DNA of 64,000 nt from Actinocorallia herbida (lineage in GTDB: Bacteria; Actinomycetota; Actinomycetes; Streptosporangiales; Streptosporangiaceae), in contig NZ_RJKE01000001.1 in the NCBI RefSeq assembly GCF_003751225.1, forward strand, positions 5,890,001 to 5,954,000, written 5' to 3'. Both the position numbers and the translations under genes were made by a program. Below the pieces are notes generated by a model. That model ran no database searches and was not told where the DNA came from. It worked only from the letters and a program-made list of their open reading frames with translations. This document shows, in pieces, positions 1 to 8,178 of this stretch (its first letter is position 1; every line of letters begins with the position of its first letter).

Positions 1-323
1 TCCTTCATCATCACGCGGATGAGGTCGCGCCAGCCGTCCATGAGCATGAGCGAGCCGCGCGCCAGCAGCGTGAGCTCCGCCTCCAGGTCGTCCAGCGCGA
101 GCATGGGCGCCACGGCGAACCCGGCCTCGGCGATTTTGACGGCACCGTCCACGGCGGCGGCCATCACCTGCTCCTTCGACCCGAAGTGCGTATAGAGCGA
201 CCCCGAGTTCGGCGACAGCCCCGCCGCCTTCTCGATCGCCGCGACGGACGTCCCGGCGTACCCCCGTTCGGCGAACAACCTCAGTGACTCGGTGATGATC
301 CGCTCGCGTGTACCGTCGGCCAC
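1..323 (-). CDS. TetR/AcrR family transcriptional regulator (partial, C-terminus off window)
   Basis: Reading the minus strand from a GTG at 323 gives a TetR-type DNA-binding domain beginning MADGTRERIITESLRLFAER, followed by a helix-turn-helix with the usual TSVAAIEKAAGLSPNSGSLY and the YTHFGSKEQVM segment at about residues 45-55. The protein continues into the ligand-binding domain and leaves the window after about 107 residues, so its length and inducer class cannot be judged. These proteins repress nearby genes and release DNA when a small ligand binds. The target is unknown because the other flank is outside the window. Confidence 0.85.
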   Translation of the reverse strand, partial: MADGTRERIITESLRLFAERGYAGTSVAAIEKAAGLSPNSGSLYTHFGSKEQVMAAAVDGAVKIAEAGFAVAPMLALDDLEAELTLLARGSLMLMDGWRDLIRVMMK

Positions 324-597
324 GGCTACTCCAATCGATCACTTGGACAACCCGAACGTACGCTTGGTTCACCCAGCCGACAAGGCCCGCATCGCAGGCC
401 TGGGCCGCCCGGCGAACGCCCTTGACGGGAGCGCGGGGAGTCGCCGCCTCGGTCGAGGCGGCGGGTAGGGCCGACGGCATGCGGCACAAAGTCGAAGACG
501 CCGTGCGGGACTGGCTGGAGCACAACCGGGACCTGTCGTGGTGCCTCGACGTCGACCTTCGGCTACGCCACCGGGCGACCGAAGCGGAGCCCGCGGC

Positions 598-1026
598 TCC
601 AGCGAGGAGGACGTGGAGCGGCTGCTCGCCGACCGCCTGAAACGCCAGCAGCGCTTCCTGTCCGGCCAGCGCCAGTACCTGTGGGCGCTCATCGACGAAG
701 GCGTCCTTGACAGGTTCATCGCCCACCACGACATCATGCGCGGCCAGCTCGCCCACCTGCTGGAGCTGTCGGAGCTGGGCACCGTGGGCCTGCGCGTCGC
801 TCCGCGCGGACGATTCCACGCGGGCCTGGACGGATCGTTCGAGCTGATGCAGTTCGGCGACGGGTCCCCGCCGATGGCCTATACGGAGGCCGTGTTCGGC
901 TGGAGACTGGTCTCCGACGTCGCGGAAGTAGAATCGTTCGCGCTCCGCTACGACCGGCTGGGGAACCTCGCTCTGCCGGAAGACCAGACGCGAGACCTGG
1001 TCCGCAAGCTCCTGGAGACGATCTGA
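598..1026 (+). pseudogene. C-terminal fragment of an XRE-type regulator (DUF5753 domain), helix-turn-helix missing
   Basis: The reading frame encodes EEDVERLLADRLKRQQRFL, then an MRGQLAHLLELSEL segment and HAGLDGSFELMQFGDG, which is the ligand-binding DUF5753 domain normally found behind an N-terminal Cro/C1 helix-turn-helix in actinomycetes. A full protein has about 280 residues; here only about 140 remain and the upstream 270 bases hold no helix-turn-helix in any frame. The stop overlaps the ATG of the DUF397 gene (TGATG), the normal pairing for this family. I read it as a decayed regulator; a short functional protein starting near 538 cannot be excluded. Confidence 0.7.
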
Positions 1027-1211
1027 TGTCAGCCCCCGTCTGGCGGAAGGCCAGCCGCAGCAACTCCCAAGGCCAGAGCTGCGTCGAAGTCGCCGGACTC
1101 GGTCGCGCTACCGTCGGGCTCCGCGACTCCAAGCACGTCCACCGCGGCCACCTCACCGTGTCCGCGCCGCAGTTCCGCGCCCTCCTCGGCTCGATCAAGG
1201 CCACCCGCTAG
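1026..1211 (+). CDS. DUF397 domain protein
   Basis: This 61-residue protein starts WRKASRSNSQGQSCVEV and has the LRDSKH segment that defines DUF397. Such small proteins are typically encoded beside XRE/DUF5753 regulators in Streptomyces-like actinomycetes, as here, where the ATG overlaps the stop of the upstream fragment. The known example class acts together with the regulator, sometimes like an antitoxin or anti-regulator. Because the partner here has lost its DNA-binding half, this gene may be an orphan. Family is clear, role is inferred. Confidence 0.85.
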   Translation: MSAPVWRKASRSNSQGQSCVEVAGLGRATVGLRDSKHVHRGHLTVSAPQFRALLGSIKATR

Positions 1212-1315
1212 AGTCGCAGGGCCGCCGCGGCGGCCGGGCGCTCGACCGTCCGTGGTGGGTGCACGACCGGGGAGGGCCGGTGCTCGATGCTCTGCGGGCC
1301 CTTCGCTAGGCGGCG

Positions 1316-2212
1316 GTGGCGGCCTCCGATGACCGTCCCGCGACGTGGCGGGGCCGGGGCGTCTCGCCTGCGGAGATCCTGCGCTTCCACCGGCCGTACG
1401 GATATGACGAGGCCGTGCTGAACGACGGCGGCGCGCTGGTGGAGGCGCTGGAGATCCTCGTCCATGAGGGCCTGCTCGTTCGCGAAGGCTACGGGTACCG
1501 TGCGGTGCCCGATCCGGGCATCACCCAGGCGCATGCGGCGGTGCGCGTCGGCGCTCCTCCCTCCGCCGGAGTGATCGGTGCCGACGGGATGCTGACGGCC
1601 TGGAGGGACGGCGAGGCGGTCGAACTCGTCGACGCGCACGAGGACCCCGACTTCATGTTGTGCTGCCACGGCCCGAAAAGCGCCTGGGAGACACCGCACG
1701 GAATCGTCCTGCACCGGTACGGGCTCCACCTGGTGACCTGGAGCGGAGCGCGGCTGCCGCTCGGCGAAGGCTCCTACGAGAGCCCGGAGGCCGTCTCCGC
1801 GGACGGCCGCCGCCTCGCCGCCGTCAGCCGTGCCCCGCGACGGCGGGGTCGGGAGAGGGAACTCCACCTCATCGACCTGGTCGACGGAAGCCACGAGCAC
1901 ATCCGGACAGCGGAGGAATTGATACCGATCAGACCTGGTGTGCCCCCGTCAGGCACCCGGACCTTCGCCGTAGCGGAGGACGACCCCGCACGCGTCCTGA
2001 TCCGGGACAGCCTGAGCGGGCCGTCCCGGACCTTCCGGCTGCCCGAACCCGTCCTCGGGGAATCGGCCGTCTGGGAGGACGACGAGCACCTCCTGCTCGA
2101 CGGGAGTGCGCAACCGGGAATCGGGCATGCGGCCCGCGTCTACCGCCTGCGCAGCACCTCCGGGGCGTTCGAACGCGCGTCCTTCTGCGGCCCCGGCCAC
2201 AGCTGTCCGTAA
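1316..2212 (+). CDS. Hypothetical protein, possible beta-propeller-like
   Basis: The frame encodes 298 residues from a GTG with a weak ribosome-binding site. The N-terminal third (VSPAEILRFHRPYGYD, LVEALEILVHEGLLVREG) looks like a small helical domain. The remainder is rich in short strand-like blocks with repeated DG and D-rich turns (VSADGRRLAAVSR, ELHLIDLVDG, EHLLLDGS), as in WD40/TolB-type propellers. I do not recognise a family and see no signal peptide, membrane segment or catalytic motif. GC and codon use match neighbours. It stands alone between the DUF397 gene and the toxin-antitoxin pair. Confidence 0.6.
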   Translation: MAASDDRPATWRGRGVSPAEILRFHRPYGYDEAVLNDGGALVEALEILVHEGLLVREGYGYRAVPDPGITQAHAAVRVGAPPSAGVIGADGMLTAWRDGEAVELVDAHEDPDFMLCCHGPKSAWETPHGIVLHRYGLHLVTWSGARLPLGEGSYESPEAVSADGRRLAAVSRAPRRRGRERELHLIDLVDGSHEHIRTAEELIPIRPGVPPSGTRTFAVAEDDPARVLIRDSLSGPSRTFRLPEPVLGESAVWEDDEHLLLDGSAQPGIGHAARVYRLRSTSGAFERASFCGPGHSCP

Positions 2213-2295
2213 CCACGGGGGAAGCTCAATAGCCGCTTGCCTGGTTCTGGGTTCGGTGGTCACGGCCCAGCCGGTACTCTAGAGCTTCGGTCCGG

Positions 2296-2553
2296 TCACT
2301 CGTAGTGTGTGCGGCAGGCGACTATCTGGACGGTGTCGGCTTCGATGGCGTAGACGATGCGGTGTTCGACGGTGATGCGACGCGACCAGAAACCTGCCAG
2401 GTTCTGCCGGAGGGGCTCGGGTTTGCCGATACCTTCGTAACCGTTGCGGCAGATGTCTTCGATCAGCCGGTTCAGCCGTTTGAGGGTCGCACGGTCGTTG
2501 CGCTGCCACCAGAGGTAGTCTTCCCAGGCCTCGGGTGTGAAGAGGATCTTCAC
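2296..2553 (-). CDS. yoeB: YoeB-type mRNA interferase toxin
   Basis: The 85-residue product begins MKILFTPEAWEDYLWW and ends with ITVEHRIVYAIE...ACRTHYE, the full Txe/YoeB signature. The catalytic residues expected from the family (Glu and Arg/His of the EHRIVY block and the C-terminal His-Tyr) are present and the length is typical, so the toxin looks intact. YoeB enters the ribosomal A site and cleaves mRNA when its antitoxin is degraded. Its ATG overlaps the end of the antitoxin gene by four bases (ATGA), giving translational coupling. Confidence 0.93.
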   Translation of the reverse strand: MKILFTPEAWEDYLWWQRNDRATLKRLNRLIEDICRNGYEGIGKPEPLRQNLAGFWSRRITVEHRIVYAIEADTVQIVACRTHYE

Positions 2554-2822
2554 TCGGACTCCGGGTCCCCGTCTTCGATGAGCTCACGCGGCTCGGCCTG
2601 GCCGCCACGCAGACTCTGGATGGACGCGGCGAGATGGCGCGCATTAGCGGGAATGCCGAGCAAGAACGCCGTCTCCTTCAGGGATTCGTACTCACGCAAG
2701 CTGATCACGACGGCAGGGTCGCGGTTTGGCCGGGTCACGATGATCTCGTCGAGATCTTCGGTGACGCGGTCCAGAGCTGCAGCCAGGTTCGAACGAAACT
2801 CGCTCGCGGACATCGGGTGCAT
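2550..2822 (-). CDS. yefM: YefM-type antitoxin (Phd/YefM family)
   Basis: The 90-residue product carries MSASEFRSNLAAALDRV at its N-terminus, EIIVTRPNRDPAVVISLREY in the Phd-fold core and an acidic, likely disordered tail (EPRELIEDGDPESE) that would wrap the toxin. The ATG at 2822 has a GGAGGGG ribosome-binding site; an in-frame ATG nine bases downstream is possible. The N-terminal part dimerises and represses the operon, more strongly when YoeB is bound. A TGTAC-type palindrome lies just upstream. The pair is the first intact toxin-antitoxin unit in the window. Confidence 0.93.
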   Translation of the reverse strand: MHPMSASEFRSNLAAALDRVTEDLDEIIVTRPNRDPAVVISLREYESLKETAFLLGIPANARHLAASIQSLRGGQAEPRELIEDGDPESE

Positions 2823-2843
2823 CGTATCCCCTCCACCTAAGAG

Positions 2844-2861
2844 TGTACGTAATCACGTACA
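2844..2861 (-). promoter_or_regulatory. Probable YefM operator palindrome
   Basis: A perfect inverted repeat, TGTACGT-AATC-ACGTACA on the plus strand, lies 22 bases upstream of the antitoxin ATG. In E. coli, YefM binds palindromes with a TGTACA core, and both halves here contain GTAC. Position over the presumed promoter fits autoregulation. Assignment by motif and position only. Confidence 0.7.
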
Positions 2862-3460
2862 TCGGCTGCAAGCTTGTCGTCGAGCGGATGCGTCCAGTGC
2901 CCTCCACCCTGGGCCCCCCTGCCGCACCCCGGGCAGGGGGAAGCCGACGATCGGACGCGCGAGCGCACCCCCGATGGCCAGGACGCTCATCCGGCACCAT
3001 CCGAACCTGATCAACCTGGTGCCGGTGAGAGAACGGCCGAGCGGAACGACCAGGATGCCCGACTGCATCACGATCATTCAGCCCCAGCGTGGCGAAGCAT
3101 GCATGCGGCAGCGATTTGGACATCACCCTAGGCAGCAGGTAGAGGGCGTCACCCGCACCCCTCTCCCACCCTCAGACCCCAGCCTGAGCCCGCTCAGCTC
3201 TACCCGAAATCGCGAAACCCGACTTAACTGACACGACAGAAGCACCCAAAGGCGACAAGCTCGCCCCTTCGCCGACCGGGGAAGGAAAACCGCTTCCGCT
3301 TCCCCCTCCATTCCCTGACACGGCGACGAACACGCGGCTACACCCTGACACCCGATACTCCGCGCAGGAATCGCCCACCCGCCGCTAACATTTTCGCTAA
3401 CACAGGCGCCGCGCCAGTACACGCGATAAGGCCTCCACGAGACATGGATCCGCAGGTCAG
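2862..3460. other. Non-coding stretch before the IS30 element
   Basis: No convincing gene is seen. Short frames exist on both strands but lack family features. The part from about 3140 to 3420 resembles, at a diverged level, the non-coding sequence at about 42430-42690, sharing the CGCTAAC direct-repeat motif and a GCGAAACC-like block near 3220. The IS30 left end abuts the right edge. Confidence 0.5.
3382..3403 (+). repeat. CGCTAAC direct-repeat motif, copy 1
   Basis: The sequence CCGCTAAC-ATTTT-CGCTAACAC contains two CGCTAAC units separated by five bases. The same motif with one substitution occurs at 42658-42679. It is not part of the IS30 element. Function unknown; an element end or protein-binding site are possibilities. 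Confidence 0.6.
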
Positions 3461-4543
3461 CCTGCCCTCCATCGGTCGTAGCAATTGATCTTGTTGGCTG
3501 GTAGTTCTCTCGGCGAGCCGAGCCGGGGGGATCTGCTGTGGTGGTTGTGCGTCGAATGCCGACTTTGGAGGATCGGGAGGAGATTTCCCGGGGAATCGCC
3601 GAAGGGCTGGAGAACGGGCAGATCGCGGTACGGGTCGGCCGGTGCGCGAGCATCGTGTCGCGGGAGATCCGCCGGCACGGCGGCCGGGAGAAGTACCGGG
3701 CATAGCGGGCGGAGCGGGCCGCGGCGACGGACCGCGAACGGCCCAAGACGCGCAGAATGGATGCTGATCCGTACCTGCGGCTGGTGGTGGTCGAACTGCT
3801 CAAGCAGGGCTGGTCACCGCAGCAGATCGCCGGGCGCTTGCCGCTGGAGCACCCTGGCGAGGAGGCTGTTCGTGTGTCTCATGAAGCGGTCTACGCCTGG
3901 ATCTACGCGCTGCCCAAGGGGGAGCTCGCCCGCCAGGGCCTGGCCCTGCGCTCGGGCCGCACCCGCCGCAAGCCCGCCCACGGTCGTGTCGGCAAGGCTC
4001 CGCGGATCGCCGGGATGCGGTGGATCGAGGAACGCCCCGCAGACGCCGCAGGCCGGCAGGTGCCCGGACACTGGGAAGGCGACCTGGTCATCGGCAAGGA
4101 CGGCAAGAGCGCCGTGGGCACCCTGGTCGAGCGCGTCTCCCGGTTCGTCGTGCTCGTCCCGCTCGCCGCCCGCAACGCCACCACGGTCTCCGAGGCAGTC
4201 ATCAACTCCGTCCAGGGCCTGCCCGAGGTGCTGCGCAGGTCGCTGACCTGGGACTGCGGCTCCGAGATGGCCGCCCACGCATCCATCACCCTCAAAGCAG
4301 ACCTGCCGGTCTACTTCGCCCACCCCCACAGCCCCTGGGAGCGCGGCACGAACGAGAACACGAACCGATGGCTGCGGGAGTACTTCCCCAAAGGCACCAC
4401 GATCACCAATGACCCGGACTATCTGCAGGCCGTCGCCGACGAGTTGAACAACCGGCCCCGAGCTATCCTCGGCTACCTCAAACCCAAAGAAGTCTTCGCC
4501 GAGCTACTGACCAGCAGAAATGCTACGACCGGCTGAGGGCAGG
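3461..4543 (+). mobile_element. IS30-family insertion sequence (copy 1)
   Basis: The element is bounded by imperfect inverted repeats: CCTGCCCTCCATCGGTCGTA at the left and, on the opposite strand at the right, CCTGCCCTCAGCCGGTCGTA. It contains one transposase gene of the IS30 family that is interrupted by an amber codon. No target duplication is evident. It sits immediately upstream of a conservon that lacks its kinase gene, so it may have replaced or separated that gene. Confidence 0.8.
3541..4536 (+). pseudogene. IS30-family transposase interrupted by an in-frame amber codon
   Basis: From GTG 3541 the frame reads an N-terminal helix-turn-helix (MPTLEDREEISRGIAEGL, SIVSREIRRHGG), reaches a TAG at 3703-3705 (codon 55, within KYRA*RAERAA), and continues in the same frame from ATG 3757 to 4536. 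The second part holds the DDE catalytic core: HWEGDLVIG, LTWDCGSEMA and HSPWERGTNENTNRWLREYF. The sequence flows across the TAG, so this is a point nonsense change rather than a frameshift. The downstream 259-residue piece lacks the DNA-binding domain and is probably inactive alone. Readthrough cannot be excluded from sequence. Confidence 0.85.
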
Positions 4544-4610
4544 GGGAACACGCCGGGGTCGTTCACCTGAACTTCCCTGACCAACGCAGACGAACAGCCG
4601 GAGAAACATC

Positions 4611-5039
4611 ATGGACTACGCGGCCAAAGCCGAGACACTGGGCCTGAGCTGGATTCTCGACGACCTCATGAAAAGACTGATCGGCGCCCAGCACGGCGTC
4701 GTCCTGTCCGCCGACGGTCTGCTCATCGGCCGTTCGAGCAGCCTGGACCGGGAACGCGGGGAACATCTGGCCGCCATGGCCTCGGCGCTCCGGAGCCTGG
4801 CGCGCTCGGTGGGCAGCACCTTCGACAAGGGGCGTGTCCACCAGACCGTGATCGAGCTGGAGGGAGGCTACCTCGTGGTCACCGAGGCAGGTGAGGGCGC
4901 CTGCCTCGCGCTCCTTGCCTCGGCCACCGCCGACCTCGGCATGATGGCCTACGAGATGAATGTGATCGTTCAGCAGGTGGGGCCGGTCTTCTCGACCAGA
5001 CCTCGAAGCAGCATCGAGCAGCCCAGCCACAGCTCATGA
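4611..5039 (+). CDS. cvnB: Roadblock/LC7 domain protein (conservon CvnB type)
   Basis: The 142-residue product has the roadblock/LC7 pattern LSWILDDLMKRLIGAQHGVV, LSADGLLIGRSSSLDRERGE and GAGEGACLALLASATADLGMMAYEM-like strands. In Streptomyces conservons the B protein works with a membrane kinase (A), a DUF742 protein (C) and a small GTPase (D) in a complex likened to a eukaryotic G-protein module; MglB-type roadblock proteins act on such GTPases. Here the expected kinase gene is absent and an IS30 element lies 67 bases upstream. The stop overlaps the next ATG (ATGA). Confidence 0.9.
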   Translation: MDYAAKAETLGLSWILDDLMKRLIGAQHGVVLSADGLLIGRSSSLDRERGEHLAAMASALRSLARSVGSTFDKGRVHQTVIELEGGYLVVTEAGEGACLALLASATADLGMMAYEMNVIVQQVGPVFSTRPRSSIEQPSHSS

Positions 5040-5410
5040 CGCGACCGGATGATTACTGGGCCATCGGCGACCCAGGACCGCTCGTCAGGCCGTTCGCCAT
5101 GACCCGTGGAAGGGTCGGCAACAACACGCACAAACTCGACATCCTGACCCTCGTCACCGCCGTGCGCACGAAAGCCGACTTCTCCTCCTTCGACCGGGAA
5201 TACGAGGAGATCCTCCAACTCTGCCAGCGGAGCCCGATCTCGATCGCCGAGATCTCGGGCAAGCTCAACCTCCTCGTGGCCGTCACCAAGGTCCTCGTCG
5301 GCGACCTGATCAACTCAGGGCATCTCATCTTCCGATCGGCACCGCCCTCCACCGAGCGGCCCGACACCTCTCTGCTTCAGGCGGTACTCGATGGAATTCG
5401 CGAACTCTGA
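5036..5410 (+). CDS. cvnC: DUF742 protein (conservon CvnC type)
   Basis: The 124-residue product contains the N-terminal VRPFAMTRGRV motif and the winged-helix-like core ILQLCQRSPISIAEISGKLN with GDLINSGHLIF typical of DUF742. It is encoded with four-base overlap after the roadblock gene and overlaps the GTPase gene by 20 bases, so the three are translationally coupled. It would link kinase and GTPase within the conservon complex. Family certain, molecular role inferred. Confidence 0.9.
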   Translation: MTRPDDYWAIGDPGPLVRPFAMTRGRVGNNTHKLDILTLVTAVRTKADFSSFDREYEEILQLCQRSPISIAEISGKLNLLVAVTKVLVGDLINSGHLIFRSAPPSTERPDTSLLQAVLDGIREL

Positions 5411-5990
5411 GATCGGCATGGCCGACGGAGCACCCATTCGCGCGGTCAAGATCCTCGTCGCGGGCGGGTTCGGCGCCGGCAAGACGACCATGGTCGGCTC
5501 GCTCAGCGAGATCCGGCCGCTACGGACCGAGGAGCGCCTCTCCGAACTCGGGCTCGAGGTCGACGACATCGAAGGGGTGGAGGCCAAGTCCACGACCACC
5601 GTGGCGCTGGACTTCGGGCGCATCACCATCACTCCCTCGATCGTCCTCTACCTCTTCGGGACTCCCGGCCAGAACCGCTTCTGGTTCATGTGGCGGGAAC
5701 TGTCCCGAGGCGCCCTCGGCGCCGTGGTCCTCGCGGACACCCGCAGGCTGGAGGACTGCTTCAACGCCATCGACTTCTTCGAAGCCGAAGGCATCCCCTT
5801 CATCATCGGCGTCAACTGCTTCGACGGTGCCGACATGTATGACGAACTGGAGATCCGCACCGCCCTGGACATCGACGGCCACGTCCCGATCTTCCTGTGC
5901 GACGCGCGCAACCGCGAATCGAGCAAGCAGGTGATGGCGATCCTCCTCGAACACGCCATCGCCCGCTCGGCCTCCGCAGCGAGCAAGTGA
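5391..5990 (+). CDS. cvnD: Small GTPase-like protein (conservon CvnD type)
   Basis: The 199-residue product has a P-loop (GGFGAGKTTMVGS), the switch region EAKSTTTVALDFGRI, a DxxG-like LFGTPGQNRFWFMW and a VNCFDGAD base-recognition segment in place of NKxD, all usual for the CvnD/MglA-like family. It would act as the nucleotide-dependent switch of the conservon. The start ATG lies inside the end of the DUF742 gene. Without the A kinase in this operon it may respond to a kinase encoded elsewhere, or be a relic. Confidence 0.9.
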   Translation: MEFANSEIGMADGAPIRAVKILVAGGFGAGKTTMVGSLSEIRPLRTEERLSELGLEVDDIEGVEAKSTTTVALDFGRITITPSIVLYLFGTPGQNRFWFMWRELSRGALGAVVLADTRRLEDCFNAIDFFEAEGIPFIIGVNCFDGADMYDELEIRTALDIDGHVPIFLCDARNRESSKQVMAILLEHAIARSASAASK

Positions 5991-6368
5991 CCGCAGGAGC
6001 AACTGCCCGGGTCTCTTCAGCGAATGGCTCACCCTCATGACCGCACTCCAGCGGGCCCGTCGGCCGGCGCCGGGGCTGGAACGCGCGGGCTTGCGTCGCC
6101 GTGCATGACTTCACGAGAGTCACCGGTCCGTCCAGCCGGGAACCTCCACCACGTTCCCAGCTTCTCTTCGAAGCCGGCGCCGCCGACACGGAACCCACCA
6201 TGACAGGGGCCGTGATCCAATCGCGCAACGGAACCCTTAGCTCAACAGACCCTGGCGCGGGACTGTTCCGATGGGCGTAAGTTGCCTTTTCCTATCTCTT
6301 GCCGCTTTGGAACCGATCAGTATTCGGACGGATGGCCTGCGGCCTTCCACGACGCGGAAAGGGGTAGG
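5991..6368. other. Intergenic region without a supported gene
   Basis: About 380 bases between the GTPase gene and a degenerate gene on the other strand. Only short frames with no recognisable family are present, and no clear terminator hairpin was found. Confidence 0.5.
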
Positions 6369-6956
6369 TCAGGCGGGGGCTCCGTCGAAAAAGTCACGGA
6401 GGCCTCCCGGGGTGCAGCGGCCGATGACGAGTTGTTCCAGGACGCCCAGGCCTGTGCGGTCTCCCCAGGTCGCGCGAACGACCTGCTGGACATGGATCAA
6501 GTGGAGGGAGAGGTTGTCGAGGTCTGCGACGGGGAACTCCTCGGCGCCGACCGAGAGGTCGCCGTGCCAGCGGCCGTGCATCCAGTGCGGGTGGAGGTAG
6601 CCGGCGCCCCTCGTGCGGAACGTAAGAGGGGTACCAGTTCCACCGTGGGGTGTTCCTGTCCGGGGAGCATCAGGGTCGCGCCGTTCGAGCGGCGCAGGCC
6701 GGGGGCCCAGCGGATCGCGTACTCGGCGTGCGGCAGCTGCCGGATGCCGGCCTCCGGGCCGAGACGGGGTCGTCCGCTCCGATGACGGGGAGCAGGGCCG
6801 TAGTCCGGGACCAGGGACGGCCTTCGGTGTCCTCCATCGACATGAAGTACAGACGCTGATCGGCAAAGTTCAGGGGCGCCCAGAGAAAGAACACCTGGCC
6901 GGAGTGCACCAGGGGTGCGGCGGGTGCGGGGTCTCCGACGGCGACCTGACGGTCAC
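6369..6956 (-). pseudogene. Frameshifted DUF7064-type protein gene
   Basis: Three minus-strand frames in order give one continuous family pattern: WAPLNFADQRLYFMSMEDTEGRPW and ALLPVIGADDP (about 6780-6910), then IRQLPHAEYAIRWAPGLRRS (about 6680-6750), then YLHPHWMHGRWHGDL, VQQVVRATWGDRTGLGVLEQ and RDFFDGAPA to the stop. This resembles the C-terminal DUF7064 domain of proteins often found with lipid or steroid catabolism genes. At least two frameshifts separate the pieces and the N-terminal half is missing, so it is not functional. The gene order and shared wording across frames argue against chance. Confidence 0.75.
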
Positions 6957-6967
6957 CACACCGCAGC

Positions 6968-6999
6968 TGATGTTCCCCCGGTTTAACGGGGGAACATCA
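6968..6999. terminator. Strong perfect hairpin, possible terminator
   Basis: Thirteen-base perfect arms (TGATGTTCCCCCG and CGGGGGAACATCA) flank a six-base loop GTTTAA. There is no long T-run, so it may be a factor-independent-like terminator or a binding palindrome. It lies between the degenerate DUF7064 gene and the secreted-protein gene. Confidence 0.5.
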
Positions 7000-7152
7000 A
7001 GTTCATGTACGCCACGTAGCCCCTGGCCCGCGGTTCGACCGCCACGTCCTGAACGAACCCAGCCGCCGTTCAGGTCGCCGGCGTGTGAATCGGACGTGGG
7101 GGCGCCCGGGCCCGCCGTTGTGCGGTGGGTCCCGGGGCGCTGGTGTGGTGGG

Positions 7153-8007
7153 TCAGGTGCAGGTCACGATGAGGCCGGTCAGGACGGTGCAGGTCCAGGT
7201 GGCGGAGTTGTTGGTCGGGTCGGTGTCGCCGGGGGTGGCGAAGGTCATGGTGACGGTGTAGTTCCCCAGGGCGAGGAGGTTGACGGTCCGGGGGAAGGTG
7301 GTCGACAGCAGGCCGCCGGCCGGGACGTCGCTTTGCGGGCAGGTCTCGTTGTCGGCGCCGCCGGTGCATCCGGCGCCGATGGCGGACGTGAGGAGCCCGG
7401 AGGGGCTGACGGTCTTGGTCAGGGTGACGTTGGTGGCGGTGCCGGTGCCGATGTTGGACGCCCAGGCGTTGAAGTTCAGGGTCTGGGTGAGGGCCTTGTA
7501 GCCATAGCTGAGCTTGATGGCGCTCAGGTCGGGGGCGGCGGGGGTGACGGTGATGACGGGACCGTTGACCGCTCCGGTGGTGGAGCCGCCGGAGGTGTAG
7601 AACTGGGCACGGCTGGTGAACGTCCCCGCCGCCGTGGCGGAGTCGACGGTGACGGTCAGGTCATAGCTGAACGCCTGCCCGTTGGTCAGGTTCGGCAGGG
7701 CGAGCCGATCGACCGATCCGACCTCGGTGGCGGAGGTGAGGCCGCCGCTGAAGGAGGAGATGGAGGTGAAGGACGGCAGCGTCCCGGTGGTGCCGCCGGT
7801 CCCGCCGGTGGCGGAGACGTCGATGCGGGCGCCGGAGTAGTTGCCGTTGGAGGTCCCGCTGATGGTGATCGTGGTCGTGGTCGCCGCGGGGACGGTGGTC
7901 GGGCTCGCGGTCACGGTCAGGGTCGGATGGGCCGAGGCCGGGGCGGCGATCGCCACGATCAGGCCTCCGGCCAGCGCGAGCGCCGACAGCAGGGAACGCA
8001 GACGCAT
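7153..8007 (-). CDS. Secreted protein with CARDB/DUF11-like beta domains
   Basis: The 284-residue product starts with a signal peptide (MRLRSLLSALALAGGLIVAI, cleavage near ASA-HP). The mature part is Thr/Ser/Gly-rich with Ig-like strand patterns: LTVTASPTTVPAATTTTITI near the N-terminus and NIGTGTATNVTLTKTVSPSG, then TDPTNNSATWTC near the C-terminus, the hallmark of DUF11/CARDB folds. A few cysteines near the end (GCTGG, ETCP, WTC, VTCT) could form disulfides. It is probably an exported surface or matrix protein. A second secreted protein is encoded 170 bases upstream on the same strand. No enzyme motif is seen. Confidence 0.75.
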   Translation of the reverse strand: MRLRSLLSALALAGGLIVAIAAPASAHPTLTVTASPTTVPAATTTTITISGTSNGNYSGARIDVSATGGTGGTTGTLPSFTSISSFSGGLTSATEVGSVDRLALPNLTNGQAFSYDLTVTVDSATAAGTFTSRAQFYTSGGSTTGAVNGPVITVTPAAPDLSAIKLSYGYKALTQTLNFNAWASNIGTGTATNVTLTKTVSPSGLLTSAIGAGCTGGADNETCPQSDVPAGGLLSTTFPRTVNLLALGNYTVTMTFATPGDTDPTNNSATWTCTVLTGLIVTCT

Positions 8008-8178
8008 CAGGACTCCTTTTCTCGCCGGTTCGCGGACGGTCCGCGGGCCGGGATGCCGTGGGCGGTGGTGGACCGGCCCGCGCGACCGCGAGGCCGGGTC
8101 CGCGTATCACCGGCCGAAGCGTGCTCCGCGACGCGGCACCCGCCCGGTTCTTCGTTCGCGTTGCTCATCCGGGCACGT

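Noticed and set aside
3123-3803. 226-codon minus-strand frame over the IS30 left part
   Set aside because: It crosses the IS boundary and is antisense to transposase sequence.
6971-6996. GTTCCCCCG palindrome as a CRISPR repeat
   Set aside because: It occurs once as an inverted repeat with no spaced direct copies; no array or cas genes are present.
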